A stretch of DNA of 64,000 bases from Trichomonas vaginalis G3 (lineage: Eukaryota; Parabasalia; Trichomonadida; Trichomonadidae): the NCBI RefSeq assembly GCF_026262505.1, contig NC_067206.1, positions 7,840,879-7,904,878 of the forward strand. Reading direction: 5' to 3'. The notes beneath the pieces were generated by a model that was given only the letters and a program-made list of their open reading frames with translations, was not told the origin of the DNA and did no database searches. Shown one piece after another: positions 1 to 8,640 of this stretch. Position 1 is the stretch's first letter, and the number at the start of each line of letters is the position of its first letter. The position numbers and the translations under genes were made by a program.

Positions 1-74
1 TTCGTTCCATTGACGACAAACCAAAAGAAGGTGAGAGATGGTTAAAGAAAGATGAAGAGAATAGGAAGAGAAAT

Positions 75-671
75 GTGAAGTCAGGCAATAGACTCATTGA
101 CTTTAACATCGAAGCTTTAGATGAACCAAACAGAGACTACTTACACAAACATTTCGGTAAGGTTTTCATGAGACTCTTAGAGAAAATTAAAATAAACTCA
201 CAACAAAGATGGATGGTATGTTATAAACTTGGTGGAAAGTATGAATGTTCTACGTTAAACCTCAATAATATTGGAACATTACTACATCAGCTCTTGAAGG
301 AGAACTTTATATCAGAGATAGAAGCAAATGCTGCAGGTATTGTTGAAATGCACTATGACTTCTTCTTGACAAACATAAAGAATCTTACTGAAATAAAGAT
401 GTATGATTTAACAGAATATGAAGGCTTAACGATGTCAGATGTAAAGAAAGGCAAACCAAAAAAGAGACCATATAGAGATGAAAGCACACTGACAAATGAC
501 CAGAAAGCCATTTTGGAAGCTCTTAAGCAAACAGGAAACCCAGCACTTATAGAAAGCTTTTGGAAAGATAATGGTGAAAAGAAGTTTTATAAGAAGAGAA
601 GCGGTCAGTTCTGGAAGTATCTTTGCACATTACCTATAAATCTTGAGCGCTACCAAATCTTCAATGAATGA
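75..671 (+). CDS. Hypothetical Maverick protein upstream of PolB (198 aa)
   Basis: First of three collinear plus-strand ORFs that overlap by a few bases and end in the polymerase. No family is recognised with confidence. The protein is charged and lysine-rich, with a basic stretch at about residues 125-135 and an aromatic C-terminus. The ORF just before the polymerase region of element 2 (38797-39375) ends with a weakly similar segment. By position it could be an N-terminal or terminal-protein-like region of the polymerase module, but that is inference. Reading may extend upstream of 75, since the sequence before it is also coding-like. Confidence 0.5.
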   Translation: MKSGNRLIDFNIEALDEPNRDYLHKHFGKVFMRLLEKIKINSQQRWMVCYKLGGKYECSTLNLNNIGTLLHQLLKENFISEIEANAAGIVEMHYDFFLTNIKNLTEIKMYDLTEYEGLTMSDVKKGKPKKRPYRDESTLTNDQKAILEALKQTGNPALIESFWKDNGEKKFYKKRSGQFWKYLCTLPINLERYQIFNE

Positions 672-1048
672 ACAAAAGAACTGCAGCACTTATGACAGAA
701 GACAATTGTTTCGTTTATGCTTGCATTCAGGCTGGAGTAAATGAAGAAACTATTGACCACATGAGAGAAGTCATTCGTGTTAGAGACTTTCCTCAAAGTA
801 AAGTACAAGAAATTTCTGACGCAACAGGTATAGCATTTAATGTTACCATTGGTTATTTCAATGACTCAAGACATAATGAAATAAAGAGATACATACCAAA
901 AGAATGTGAAACTGTTAGAACTATTGACTTACTTCTTGTTGAAGACCACTACATGCTAAACGAAAGATTACCAATGACAACATATTTCATTCACAACTAT
1001 ATAGAAATTCTCAAAGCTTGTGGTGGAATGAACATTGAGAAACAATGA
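668..1048 (+). CDS. Small Maverick protein adjoining PolB (126 aa)
   Basis: It overlaps the preceding ORF and the following polymerase ORF by about 4 bases each. It begins with a threonine/acid segment and has a central region ending in DHYMLNERLP. The same pattern (FHNHFMLNESL) occurs in element 2 within the polymerase-containing ORF 39404-40357. This suggests it is the domain just N-terminal of the exonuclease domain of the polymerase. The function is not known; a priming or DNA-binding role is possible. Confidence 0.5.
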   Translation: MNKRTAALMTEDNCFVYACIQAGVNEETIDHMREVIRVRDFPQSKVQEISDATGIAFNVTIGYFNDSRHNEIKRYIPKECETVRTIDLLLVEDHYMLNERLPMTTYFIHNYIEILKACGGMNIEKQ

Positions 1049-3384
1049 AGATTTATACAAAGAGAGAAGATAAATATGTAGTTCGTTATGATAGAACAAC
1101 ACCGTTATGGGATGTTATGAAAACATTGTGGGAGTGCAAATATTTTGAACCTATTTCTTATGGAGAACTTTTCACATATACTACTGACTTATATAAACAG
1201 AACCTTGCACCATTTAAAGATTTGACATATGCTCCAAAGTATTGTGTACAACTGAAGAAGAAAGCAGAGTCAAAAGAAGTAAATAAAGCTAAATGTAAGT
1301 TCATTCCTGAGCACGTTTTCTTTGCTGACTTTGAGTGCAGTACTGATGGCTTTCATAAAGCTTTTAACATATGTTACGACAGTGAAGATGGTTCAGTGAG
1401 TGAAAGCATATGGGGTCAGAACTGTGCAACAGAATTTTTGGAACGACTCCCTGACAAGAGTTTAATATATTTTCACAACCTCAGTTATGACATAAACTTC
1501 ATCTTAAGACACATGACAGAAGTGAAAGGAACTCCCATCATTAAAGGTTCACGAACAATGCAAATAACTGGTTTATATAAAGGACGGGCAATTATTATAA
1601 AAGACTCTTACAGTGTTATAAATAAGAAGCTTAAACTATTTCCTGCTATGTTTAACTTACAAACAGGACCGAAAGAAGTATTTCCATATAACTACTACAG
1701 CAGTGTTTTGTTAGCAAATGACAACAGAACTGGTGTCATTTCTGAAGCATGTAAGTTTATCCGGGATGCAGATACATTTATGAAAAACATAGATTCCATC
1801 AAAGGTTGCAGAATAGATGAGAACCACTTCGACTTAGAAAAATATAGCACGTTTTACTGCAAACAAGATGTAAGAATTTTAAGAGAAGGTTTTGTAAAGT
1901 TCCGCAATGACTTATTGAAAGAGTTTGATTTAAACGTTTATGACTACGTTAGTATTTGTTCAATTGCTAACAAATTGTTTGAGAACAGAGTATACTTCCC
2001 GAATGGAAATCTTTATGACCTCTCAAATAAACCAAGAGAATTTATTTCGAGATGCATTCAAGGTGGAAGATGTATGTTGTCAGATAACATGAAACAAAAG
2101 AGCAAAAAGAAACTCATTGCTGACTTCGACACTGTTTCATTATATCCTTCAGCTATAGCAAGACTTTATACTTTAGAAGGTATTCCAAAAGTATTGAAGG
2201 AAGAAATGTTAAACACAGAGTATCTCATGAGACATTTATTCGATGATGACCAAAAGGAACCCATTGGTGAAAAGTTTATGTCTGGCTTCTTTGTTCTCAT
2301 TAAGATAACAGAGATTGGTATACCCAGACACTTTCATTTAATAGTTTGCGACCCTGAACTAAATCCAGAACTTAACGTTCCAAGAAGTTCAAACACTTGC
2401 TGTCTCATGTATGTTGACCATATAACATTACAAGACCTCATAAAATATCAAGGTGTCAAATGTGAAGTGTTGCAAGGATACTATTACGATGGAAACAGAG
2501 ATATGAGAATAAGAGATGAAGTAAAGAAGTTGTTTGAGTTAAGGTTAAAGTATAAGAAAGAAGAAAACCCCTTACAAGAAATTATAAAACTCATTCTGAA
2601 CAGCATTTATGGCAAAACTATTCTATCTCCTATTGAGTCAAAAATAACCATAGTAGATGACAAAGATGCTATAAGATATGCTATAAGAAATTACAACCAT
2701 ATAGTGAAGTTCGAAGGTTTGGATGGTTCAGATAAAACTATTTTCAAGCTAACGAAAAGCATTTGCAGACACTTTAACTTCTGTCCACTTGGTGTTAATA
2801 TTCTGTCTATGTCAAAACGTATTATGAATGAAGTATTCTGTACTGCAGAGGACATGGGTCTTCAAATATTTTACCAGGATACCGACAGTATGCACTTATA
2901 TAATGAAGACATCCCAAAGCTTGCAGCAGAGTTTAAGAAGAGATACGGTAGAGAACTTATAGGAAAGAACCTTGGTCAATTTCATAGCGACTTTGCAGAA
3001 ATAACACCTGGAAAACAAAGTTTAGCTTATAAAAGTATTTTCTGTGGAAAGAAGACCTACATAGACTTACTCACGAATGATTTAAATGAAGTTGCATTTC
3101 ACTGCAGAATGAAAGGCGTGAAGCAAGATGTTATTGCTTTAACCGCTAATGAAATGTTTCCTGAAGCTATACAATGCTATTACAATGAAGATAAGAACAT
3201 TCACATACCTGTTGGAACATATGACAAAGACTCTGAGTTCAGTTTAATGAAACTTTACAAAGCACTTTATGATGGTCAAGAGATTGCATTCGACTTATGT
3301 AAGTCATGTCAACCTTGCTTTGCTGAAAAGTTCAACTTTTCAATAACGACTAAAACAAGCTTTATTCGTAAGTTGAAGTTCTGA
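1045..3384 (+). CDS. Protein-primed-type family B DNA polymerase (779 aa)
   Basis: Replicative polymerase of the Maverick. The 3'-5' exonuclease motifs are visible: FADFECST at residues 93-100, HNLSYD at 144-149 and YCKQD at 271-275. Polymerase motif A is DFDTVSLYPS at 360-369, motif B is LNSIYGK at about 518-524 and motif C is YQDTDS at 610-615. The order and spacing are those of the protein-primed B-family branch (phi29, adenovirus, Polinton). All catalytic acids of motifs A and C are present. It ends at 3384, about 80 bp from the convergent penton-like gene. The family assignment is firm; protein priming is inferred from the Polinton family. Confidence 0.9.
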   Translation: MKIYTKREDKYVVRYDRTTPLWDVMKTLWECKYFEPISYGELFTYTTDLYKQNLAPFKDLTYAPKYCVQLKKKAESKEVNKAKCKFIPEHVFFADFECSTDGFHKAFNICYDSEDGSVSESIWGQNCATEFLERLPDKSLIYFHNLSYDINFILRHMTEVKGTPIIKGSRTMQITGLYKGRAIIIKDSYSVINKKLKLFPAMFNLQTGPKEVFPYNYYSSVLLANDNRTGVISEACKFIRDADTFMKNIDSIKGCRIDENHFDLEKYSTFYCKQDVRILREGFVKFRNDLLKEFDLNVYDYVSICSIANKLFENRVYFPNGNLYDLSNKPREFISRCIQGGRCMLSDNMKQKSKKKLIADFDTVSLYPSAIARLYTLEGIPKVLKEEMLNTEYLMRHLFDDDQKEPIGEKFMSGFFVLIKITEIGIPRHFHLIVCDPELNPELNVPRSSNTCCLMYVDHITLQDLIKYQGVKCEVLQGYYYDGNRDMRIRDEVKKLFELRLKYKKEENPLQEIIKLILNSIYGKTILSPIESKITIVDDKDAIRYAIRNYNHIVKFEGLDGSDKTIFKLTKSICRHFNFCPLGVNILSMSKRIMNEVFCTAEDMGLQIFYQDTDSMHLYNEDIPKLAAEFKKRYGRELIGKNLGQFHSDFAEITPGKQSLAYKSIFCGKKTYIDLLTNDLNEVAFHCRMKGVKQDVIALTANEMFPEAIQCYYNEDKNIHIPVGTYDKDSEFSLMKLYKALYDGQEIAFDLCKSCQPCFAEKFNFSITTKTSFIRKLKF

Positions 3385-3430
3385 GGTCATTTATTTTTGT
3401 CAGCAATGAGGTCATTTGTGATAAAAATAA

Positions 3431-3442
3431 GCCGCTAGCGGC
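3431..3442. terminator. 12-bp perfect palindrome between convergent genes
   Basis: GCCGCTAGCGGC reads the same on both strands and lies between the polymerase stop and the penton-like stop. A GC-rich hairpin between convergent genes suggests a transcript-end or RNA-stability signal. The function is inferred only from position. Confidence 0.35.
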
Positions 3443-3465
3443 ATGGGCGAAGCCTATGTGGTCAT

Positions 3466-4323
3466 TTACAATACAGCTATTGTAGAGTTTAACAATTGTG
3501 CTTCAATGTATAAACAATCTTTCCCATCTGGAGGTAAGAACACTGGGCACTTATGGTCATGAGTGGAGAACATGTCTATCCAAAACTCACGATTGAAGCC
3601 AGTAAGCTTGTAATACTTAGGATTTGACAGTGGTGAAGTTCTTGTATGACCAATGAACTCATTTTCAACTCCCTTACTTAAGTTTGAATATAATATAGCT
3701 TGCTTTCTATCCCAAATGCCAGGTGTTACAATCTTTGAAAATTCATTTTTCCTCGGAAGTATTGCATCATAATTGAAAACATTCTTGAAGTCTTCATTGG
3801 GTTCAGAGATTTGAAACCTTATACGTAATGGATTTTCTTTCTTTTTAGCGACTTCATTGAATGGTGAATATATAACAAACTGACAGTCATGAGTTCCATC
3901 TTCATTTTCATTAAATTCATAATGAAAGTCTATAAGTTGTGGCTGACTACCTTCTTCTTTCAGTTGTGCAAGAAACTCACGTAAAGGCTGTAAAGTTTGT
4001 ACTTCAATATTGAACTTTTTCTCGAACATCTCATTAAATGAAATCATACATTGCAACAATGTTGTATCGTCTTTAAAGTATTTGTATATGTGAATGTTTT
4101 GGGCGCTTAAAGACTGTTCGTCATTTTCTATCTCGACTTGAAGTATAAAGTCAACCTTTCTGAAAGCACGTGTTATATACATAGATGTTATGCCAATGTA
4201 CTTCTCTTCATTTATGTTCACAATCCAGTCTGTTGGAAACTTAAACGTTACTCTGTTCCCCTTTATTTTGACGTCAGGGTTTTCACTACTGAACGCAACA
4301 GATAAAGGTATTTGTCTATACAT
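3466..4323 (-). CDS. Penton-like minor capsid protein (285 aa)
   Basis: The ORF faces the polymerase gene. Its predicted composition is beta-rich, with many alternating hydrophobic residues and little helix. Its C-terminal third resembles the protein at 34527-35373 of element 2 in layout: an ILYSNLS-like stretch, then FIGHTR and a closing hydrophobic strand ending in a leucine/isoleucine-rich tail. Maverick/Polinton elements usually carry a single jelly-roll penton next to a double jelly-roll major capsid, and this ORF fits that position and size. No motif is diagnostic, so the penton call is inference. The start is preceded at about 10 bp by TTTTTATCC, the T-run motif common to genes of these elements. 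Confidence 0.55.
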   Translation of the reverse strand: MYRQIPLSVAFSSENPDVKIKGNRVTFKFPTDWIVNINEEKYIGITSMYITRAFRKVDFILQVEIENDEQSLSAQNIHIYKYFKDDTTLLQCMISFNEMFEKKFNIEVQTLQPLREFLAQLKEEGSQPQLIDFHYEFNENEDGTHDCQFVIYSPFNEVAKKKENPLRIRFQISEPNEDFKNVFNYDAILPRKNEFSKIVTPGIWDRKQAILYSNLSKGVENEFIGHTRTSPLSNPKYYKLTGFNREFWIDMFSTHDHKCPVFLPPDGKDCLYIEAQLLNSTIAVL

Positions 4324-4347
4324 TTAGTTTGGATAAAAATAAACCAT

Positions 4348-4620
4348 TTACTCTTTCTTTGCTTCAGCTTCCTTTGCTTTTTGTTCTTCCTTTGCTTTTG
4401 CTTCTTCTCTAGCTTTTTTCGCCAGCAAACGTGGGTTCTTCTGTCTTCCAGCAGCTAATGCAGCTAGTTGTTTTTCACTAAGTTTTCTCTTTGGTCTCTC
4501 TGGCTTTTGTTCTTGTTTTTGTTCCTTCAGTTCGGATAAAATTTGCTCACGAATTTCTTTCTTCAATGCTTCAACATCTATGACCCCTTGGGTCTTGTCC
4601 GTAGGGCTTGTCTGAGTCAT
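4348..4620 (-). CDS. Lys/Glu-rich coiled-coil protein (90 aa)
   Basis: Start chosen at 4620 because the T-run motif TTTTTTATC lies a few bases upstream of that ATG. The 21-bp longer in-frame option would begin inside the motif. The protein starts MTQTSPTD, continues as an amphipathic helix (EALKKEIREQILSELKEQ) and ends in a long K/E/A-rich tail. It is divergent from the gene at 4666 with about 45 bp between. The function is unknown; small basic proteins in Mavericks may bind DNA or assemble the capsid. Confidence 0.5.
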   Translation of the reverse strand: MTQTSPTDKTQGVIDVEALKKEIREQILSELKEQKQEQKPERPKRKLSEKQLAALAAGRQKNPRLLAKKAREEAKAKEEQKAKEAEAKKE

Positions 4621-4665
4621 TTGACTGCAGATAAAAAACAAAATTAAAACTTTAACCGATGTAAA

Positions 4666-4857
4666 ATGAGCTTGTCAAAATCAGAGCGAGAGTCTATTAT
4701 ATTAAATGACGCAAGAGGAATACAACATCCTTTCTATTATGTAAGTCAGAGTAAAGATGGTAAAATATACGTAAGAAAAAGAAAGGTTCCATTAGCGAAT
4801 GCAGAAGCGACAACATTAAGGTGCATGGCAAGGGTGAAGTCCACGAAGCCCATATAA
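4666..4857 (+). CDS. Small basic-domain protein (63 aa)
   Basis: It contains a short domain with the pattern SERESIILNDAR, then a hydrophobic FYYV strand, a DGKIYVRKRK strand and PL. The same pattern is seen at 7249-7485 of this element and 38188-38625 of element 2, so it is a shared small domain rather than a chance ORF. The ORF at 4821-5099 overlaps its end. The domain is unnamed to my knowledge. Confidence 0.5.
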   Translation: MSLSKSERESIILNDARGIQHPFYYVSQSKDGKIYVRKRKVPLANAEATTLRCMARVKSTKPI

Positions 4858-5099
4858 AACCTTCTGTTCAAACTGAAAAGTCAATAGAACCAGAAGAAAA
4901 GAAGCCAGATGTACTTTCAATAACGAACCAAGAGCTTATTGCAAAGTTCGTGAATTTCATTGAAAAACAAACCGAGTCAAAGAATCCTGACCCGCCAGTG
5001 AAAGAAGTTGAGACAAAAGAGAATGTACAGTTCATTGAAAATGTCAAGAAACAACTTCCACCACGAATGCCAAGAAGAAGAGTGAGAATAATGAAGTAA
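4821..5099 (+). CDS. Charged, proline-containing protein with Arg-rich end (92 aa)
   Basis: It overlaps the end of the preceding ORF. The sequence is mostly low-complexity acidic and lysine-rich, with a helix around residues 35-50 (NQELIAKFVNFIEKQ) and a strongly basic C-terminus (RMPRRRVRIMK). Such tails bind nucleic acid or act as sorting signals. No homologue is recognised. It lies just upstream of the capsid gene, whose start codon is 28 bp further on. Confidence 0.4.
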   Translation: MHGKGEVHEAHIKPSVQTEKSIEPEEKKPDVLSITNQELIAKFVNFIEKQTESKNPDPPVKEVETKENVQFIENVKKQLPPRMPRRRVRIMK

Positions 5100-5126
5100 A
5101 TAGATATTTTTATCCGAAGTAAATAC

Positions 5127-6653
5127 ATGCAGAACGAACAGTTAAACGAATTTACTCCAGCAGAGCATATTCATCAGATTCGCTCATATTTCGATATCAT
5201 AGACAATGCAGTTCAAATTGGTGACACTAATAGAAAATATTCTGACGCAAAGATTCCATCACAACCTGGAACTGCTAAAGATAACACATGGGTAACATTC
5301 AATCTCTCACCTCCTGGTGAAAATATGTTGGACCTTTACAATACATTCATTACGTATAAAATGGAAGGTCAATTTATTGTAGATAAAGAAATTGGTTCAG
5401 GTTCCAATAAAACAAACCCACCAGGATTTTGGATTGGTTTCGATGACGCTTTCTATGCAGTTGCTGGATATCAAATCCTTGCAAATGGTCGTATCGTATA
5501 TTCTCAAGACAACGCAAGAGAAGAAGCATATATAACTTCAAACTCACAAACTACCGAACAAATAAAGAAAGTAGATGTTTTCTCAAAGACTCGACATGAA
5601 GATGTATGGAGTCATTCGGGAACATGCAGAACAGGACAAATTGTTAGTGGTCCAATTACAGCAGGAAAATCATTTGATTTTAAGCTTCGTTTAAGAATTC
5701 CTGTTAGAAGATTCCTTCCATTAGAAGCTATTCGATTTATTCCAGCTTTTGCAGGAAACATTCAGCTTAAAGTAAAGTTCAGTAGCGACGCCTTACAATG
5801 CACATCTATATCTGTAAATGATATCATTGCTTTCAATCCAACTCTTAAAGTTGCATTTGCTTCAGATTCAAATCCACCGACAAATAAATTTGTTCCATGG
5901 AATGAACCATTCACTATGATAACGAAGGCAGTAGAAGCTAGTGGAACAGTTACTATTACAACTGTAACCCAGCAACTATTTCGAACAAAGATGGATTTTA
6001 ATGAATGTTTCATTCATCCAAAGTCATTCTCTTTAGACCCTAACATTTATACAGAACTTGTAGAACATTATACAAACGAGGCTTTATGTTTTCCTGTTAA
6101 AGTTATGGATTGGATTCCTATGGACGGTTCATTCTCAAAGAATACAGATAGTTCAAGTGCAACATTTACAGCAGCTTATACGCCTATTAATGTTAAAAGT
6201 ATTTGGGCACTATTTAGAAAGAAAGACAACTATTATGTTAATTTTGAGAACCCTAAGTTTAAATATCTTCAGCTTTCCATGGGAGCTTATGGAAATATGC
6301 CTGCAGAACCTGAAAAATCATATGGACCTGTATTTTATGAAATGGTTGCGAACGCCTGCAATACAAACAATGATATGATAGGATTTAATGAAGATGTTAT
6401 GAGGTCATTGGTGGATGATGGTAGTGTGGAACATAAATGGGATAGCTATGACAACACACATTTCTTATGTGGTTTTCCAACAGAAGTGGACTTTTGCTTC
6501 CAGCAAGGTCAAACATCTACTGCTCCAATAACATACAAATTGTCTGTTAAAGGACCTATTGAACTAGCAACTGAAAATGTACCAAAGCCACTTATTGGAT
6601 TTATGAGGGATTGTTGCTTTGCCATTCAGTGCGTGCTAATGGAATCCCCATAA
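5127..6653 (+). CDS. Major capsid protein-like (508 aa, double jelly-roll candidate)
   Basis: The longest structural ORF of element 1. It is low in lysine, rich in aromatic residues and alternating beta-type segments, and has no membrane segment. At about 500 aa it is the size expected of Polinton/virophage double jelly-roll capsid proteins. The N-terminal half has a strand-loop-strand layout (FITYKMEGQFIVDKE, FWIGFDDAF, GYQILANGRIVYSQD) comparable to the remnant capsid at 51506-53102 of element 2 (QDIEIKP, GYQYAPEVFMGYKIYSNS). The ATG follows TTTTTATCC at about 14 bp. The identification rests on layout and family context, not on a catalytic motif. A profile or structure comparison with Polinton capsids would settle it. 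Confidence 0.65.
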   Translation: MQNEQLNEFTPAEHIHQIRSYFDIIDNAVQIGDTNRKYSDAKIPSQPGTAKDNTWVTFNLSPPGENMLDLYNTFITYKMEGQFIVDKEIGSGSNKTNPPGFWIGFDDAFYAVAGYQILANGRIVYSQDNAREEAYITSNSQTTEQIKKVDVFSKTRHEDVWSHSGTCRTGQIVSGPITAGKSFDFKLRLRIPVRRFLPLEAIRFIPAFAGNIQLKVKFSSDALQCTSISVNDIIAFNPTLKVAFASDSNPPTNKFVPWNEPFTMITKAVEASGTVTITTVTQQLFRTKMDFNECFIHPKSFSLDPNIYTELVEHYTNEALCFPVKVMDWIPMDGSFSKNTDSSSATFTAAYTPINVKSIWALFRKKDNYYVNFENPKFKYLQLSMGAYGNMPAEPEKSYGPVFYEMVANACNTNNDMIGFNEDVMRSLVDDGSVEHKWDSYDNTHFLCGFPTEVDFCFQQGQTSTAPITYKLSVKGPIELATENVPKPLIGFMRDCCFAIQCVLMESP

Positions 6654-6730
6654 TAAGATTAGATGACTATAACTTAGCTACGGACGACAGTGAGGAATAA
6701 AGGATGAACGTTTATTTTTAAAGCTTATAA

Positions 6731-6859
6731 ATGAGTTCTTCATCAAGCTCTCGTGAACCTTCACCATCTATGAAACAAACTTTACCAAACGATTATGGAG
6801 CACCTATTGAATATTTCTTACGAGCTGCACAATGGCAAAGAGCAGTTCACCAAGGTTAG
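6731..6859 (+). CDS. Small Ser-rich protein (42 aa)
   Basis: The short ORF begins with a serine run, continues PSPSMKQTLPNDYG and ends in a helix containing AAQWQRAV. Its start is preceded by ACGTTTATTTTTAAAG, the same type of T-run motif as at the other genes. It overlaps the start of the membrane-protein ORF at 6832 by 28 bp in another frame. Either it is a real minor gene or it is a leader to that ORF. Confidence 0.35.
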   Translation: MSSSSSSREPSPSMKQTLPNDYGAPIEYFLRAAQWQRAVHQG

Positions 6860-7200
6860 GTGTTCCACCAGCTCCTGTCAAAAATAGCATTTGGTCAAGT
6901 CCTTATATAAGATATGGTCTCCCACTAGGTTTGCTAGCTACAGCAGGAGCAGTAATGATGTTGAAAAGAAACAAAGCAAATGTTATAAATAATACTGAAG
7001 TAGCTGAATTTGAACAAACTCCGACACCATCGCCAAAACCAACGTCAAAACCAACGCCTTCACAAACAACACCTTCAATGACTCCTGAACCTATGAAAGT
7101 ACAAACTCCTGTTCAAAAGTCAACTCCAAAACCGACTCCAACATTTAAACCAGAACCTACTCCTCAAATAAATCGTAAAACTCCTGCGTTTCCTTACTGA
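6832..7200 (+). CDS. Single-pass membrane protein with Pro/Thr-rich tail (122 aa)
   Basis: It has one hydrophobic segment at about residues 27-44 (YGLPLGLLATAGAVMML) followed by KRNK, then an acidic patch and a long P/T/K-rich tail with repeats of the TPTPSPKPTSKP kind. The tail looks extended and could be glycosylated or span a wall-like layer. Small membrane proteins are frequent in Polinton-like viruses. The exact role is unknown. Confidence 0.55.
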   Translation: MAKSSSPRLGVPPAPVKNSIWSSPYIRYGLPLGLLATAGAVMMLKRNKANVINNTEVAEFEQTPTPSPKPTSKPTPSQTTPSMTPEPMKVQTPVQKSTPKPTPTFKPEPTPQINRKTPAFPY

Positions 7201-7248
7201 AAAAATAATGTTAGTTTTATTTTATTTGAACATTTTATTTAGAGTAAA

Positions 7249-7485
7249 ATGACGACTAAAGTCACTGAAGCAATGAAACAAAAATTTTTGGTAGAATACA
7301 TTAAATCAGGAGCGGTTCCAGAAGGTTTTTACGTTCATACTATGAAGGATGGTAGAGTTCAGTTTAGAAAGATAAAGCAACCATTAGATAAAGAAGGAAT
7401 TTTGAGAAAGATTAAACTTCATGAGGACAACATTGCTGAACTTAAGAAGAAGTTAGAAGAGTTGGAGAAAGGAAGAGAGTTATAA
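7249..7485 (+). CDS. Small basic-domain protein with coiled-coil tail (78 aa)
   Basis: The N-terminal half repeats the small domain seen at 4666-4857 and 38188-38625: KQKFLVEYIKSG, then a hydrophobic strand, DGRVQFRKIKQPL. The C-terminal half is a leucine/lysine coiled coil (NIAELKKKLEELEK). The start follows TTATTTTATTTAGAG. The domain may serve in virion assembly or DNA binding; no function is shown. Confidence 0.55.
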   Translation: MTTKVTEAMKQKFLVEYIKSGAVPEGFYVHTMKDGRVQFRKIKQPLDKEGILRKIKLHEDNIAELKKKLEELEKGREL

Positions 7486-7501
7486 AGTAATGAATTCAAC
7501 A

Positions 7502-7531
7502 GACCCAAAGGGTCAGAGCCGCTTTGCGGCT
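7502..7531 (+). terminator. Two adjacent GC hairpins after the 78-aa gene
   Basis: GACCC-aaa-GGGTC (7502-7514) and AGCCGC-ttt-GCGGCT (7517-7531) are perfect stem-loops right after the stop at 7485. They could end or protect the transcript. The sequence shows the structure only. Confidence 0.4.
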
Positions 7532-7532
7532 A

Positions 7533-7587
7533 GGGTGAAAAAACAGGTGAAAAAAGAGGTGAGATCTCACCACTTCACCTAAATTTA
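7533..7587 (+). promoter_or_regulatory. Iteron-plus-palindrome motif, copy 1 (element 1)
   Basis: Three spaced repeats of the GGTGAAAAAA type lead into the 14-bp perfect palindrome GGTGAGATCTCACC (7558-7571). This is followed by CACCTAAAT and a T-rich run. Five related copies occur in element 2, where the arms read GGTTAGA/TCTAACC or other paired versions. It lies between two plus-strand genes. An origin, regulatory or recombination site is possible. Confidence 0.55.
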
Positions 7588-7682
7588 TTTTTGCGCTATG
7601 TTTTCATACGTGTGAGGGTGGTGATATCATTAATTTTTAAGTTTATTTTATTATTTTACTGAAAATTTTTATTTGGATGTAA

Positions 7683-8003
7683 ATGACGAAAACTATTGAG
7701 ATAACAAACTACAACGGTCATGAGTTCAAGAATTTGTTCTTCGTTCCTCGTGAAAATACATTCTATCAGATACGAGGGAGAAAGGGTAAAGTTAGTTTGA
7801 GCGTTTATGAAGGAATGAAGAATGGAAAGTTTATACAAGCATACGATACAAACGGTAAACGTGTTTCATTAGCTTTGTCAAAACTTACTAACATTCATTT
7901 TGACAGTGATTTTGACCTATATGAAGAAGAAAGTGAGTCAGAAGATTATGAGCTGTTATGTGAAGCACAGCAATGGGAGGAGTTGCAATACTTTTGTAAG
8001 TGA
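7683..8003 (+). CDS. Hypothetical protein with acidic C-terminus (106 aa)
   Basis: The N-terminal ~75 residues look like a small beta-rich domain (TIEITNYNGHEFKNLFFV, YQIRGRKGKVSLSVYEG). An acidic stretch follows (LYEEESESEDYELL). It is the last recognisable ORF of element 1. The start lies after AATTTTTATTTGGATG, the usual T-run context. No homologue is recognised. Confidence 0.45.
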   Translation: MTKTIEITNYNGHEFKNLFFVPRENTFYQIRGRKGKVSLSVYEGMKNGKFIQAYDTNGKRVSLALSKLTNIHFDSDFDLYEEESESEDYELLCEAQQWEELQYFCK

Positions 8004-8640
8004 GAACGTTTATTTTTTACATTAGTGAAGTCGTTTGTGAAAACGTTTATTTTTTCATTAGTGAGGTGAAGTGGTTGGCGGCTTTATAAATATTTAAGGT
8101 TAAGTTGGTGTTTGTGTTTGTGTTGTAAAATATACATTAACGGTTTCGTAAAGTGTCAAAACCGCTAAGTTGTGTACGGAGGCGCGCAGTGCCACAGTAC
8201 ACGACTTAGGTATACTAACTTTGATAGTGTAAACCCATATACATGAAAGCGTGCATGCATAAAGACAGGTATTGTCAGCAATGACTACCTGCCCAGCTAT
8301 GAGTGATCAGAGAATTACCATCTCAGGCTTTTTGAGAACGTTTCAGCCAGGACCCTCGTATGTTGACTGTGAGAAAGGCATCCTTTATCTGAAATAGATG
8401 CTTTTCCAACAATCAAATTCGAAGATTTTCGACGTTGTTGTAAAAAGAGAAGGAGAAGGAAAGAAGAGGAAGGAGAGGAAGAAGGAAAGGAAAAGAAGAA
8501 GAAAAAAGAAAAAAAAGAAGGACATATTAAATATAATGCGCACTTAATAGTGCCGAGGCGGCGGAGCCGCCGAGGCGCGATTTTTTTGACCCTATATTAC
8601 CGCACGGCAATGTTTTTCTCGATTTTGTACAGCCCTAGAC
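8004..8640. other. Non-coding right flank of element 1
   Basis: No ORF is supported. It holds a duplicated block with ACGTTTATTTTTT followed by CATTAGTGA (about 8008-8066), a near-perfect 13-bp inverted repeat (8165-8177 with 8197-8209, one mismatch), a pure-purine tract (about 8436-8522) and a perfect GGCGGC-gga-GCCGCC hairpin (8557-8571). The terminal inverted repeat of element 1 may lie here, but the left end needed to prove it is outside the window. Confidence 0.5.

Larger units (their letters stand above)
1..8640. mobile_element. Maverick/Polinton element 1, right-hand part
   Basis: A block of tightly packed ORFs on both strands, with gene content typical of Mavericks/Polintons: a DNA polymerase B, a penton-like protein, a large capsid-like protein and several small lysine- or proline-rich proteins. 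The left end is outside the window. The right end is uncertain: the last ORF stops at 8003 and host-like AT-rich DNA begins near 8640, so the boundary is inferred. No integrase is visible in this part. The visible ORFs are mostly long and open, so this part looks near-whole with few if any breaks, suggesting a fairly young copy. Confidence 0.8.

Noticed and set aside
8441-8522. Purine tract as a polypurine tract of a retroelement
   Set aside because: No reverse transcriptase, LTR or primer-binding site nearby; it lies in the flank of a Maverick.
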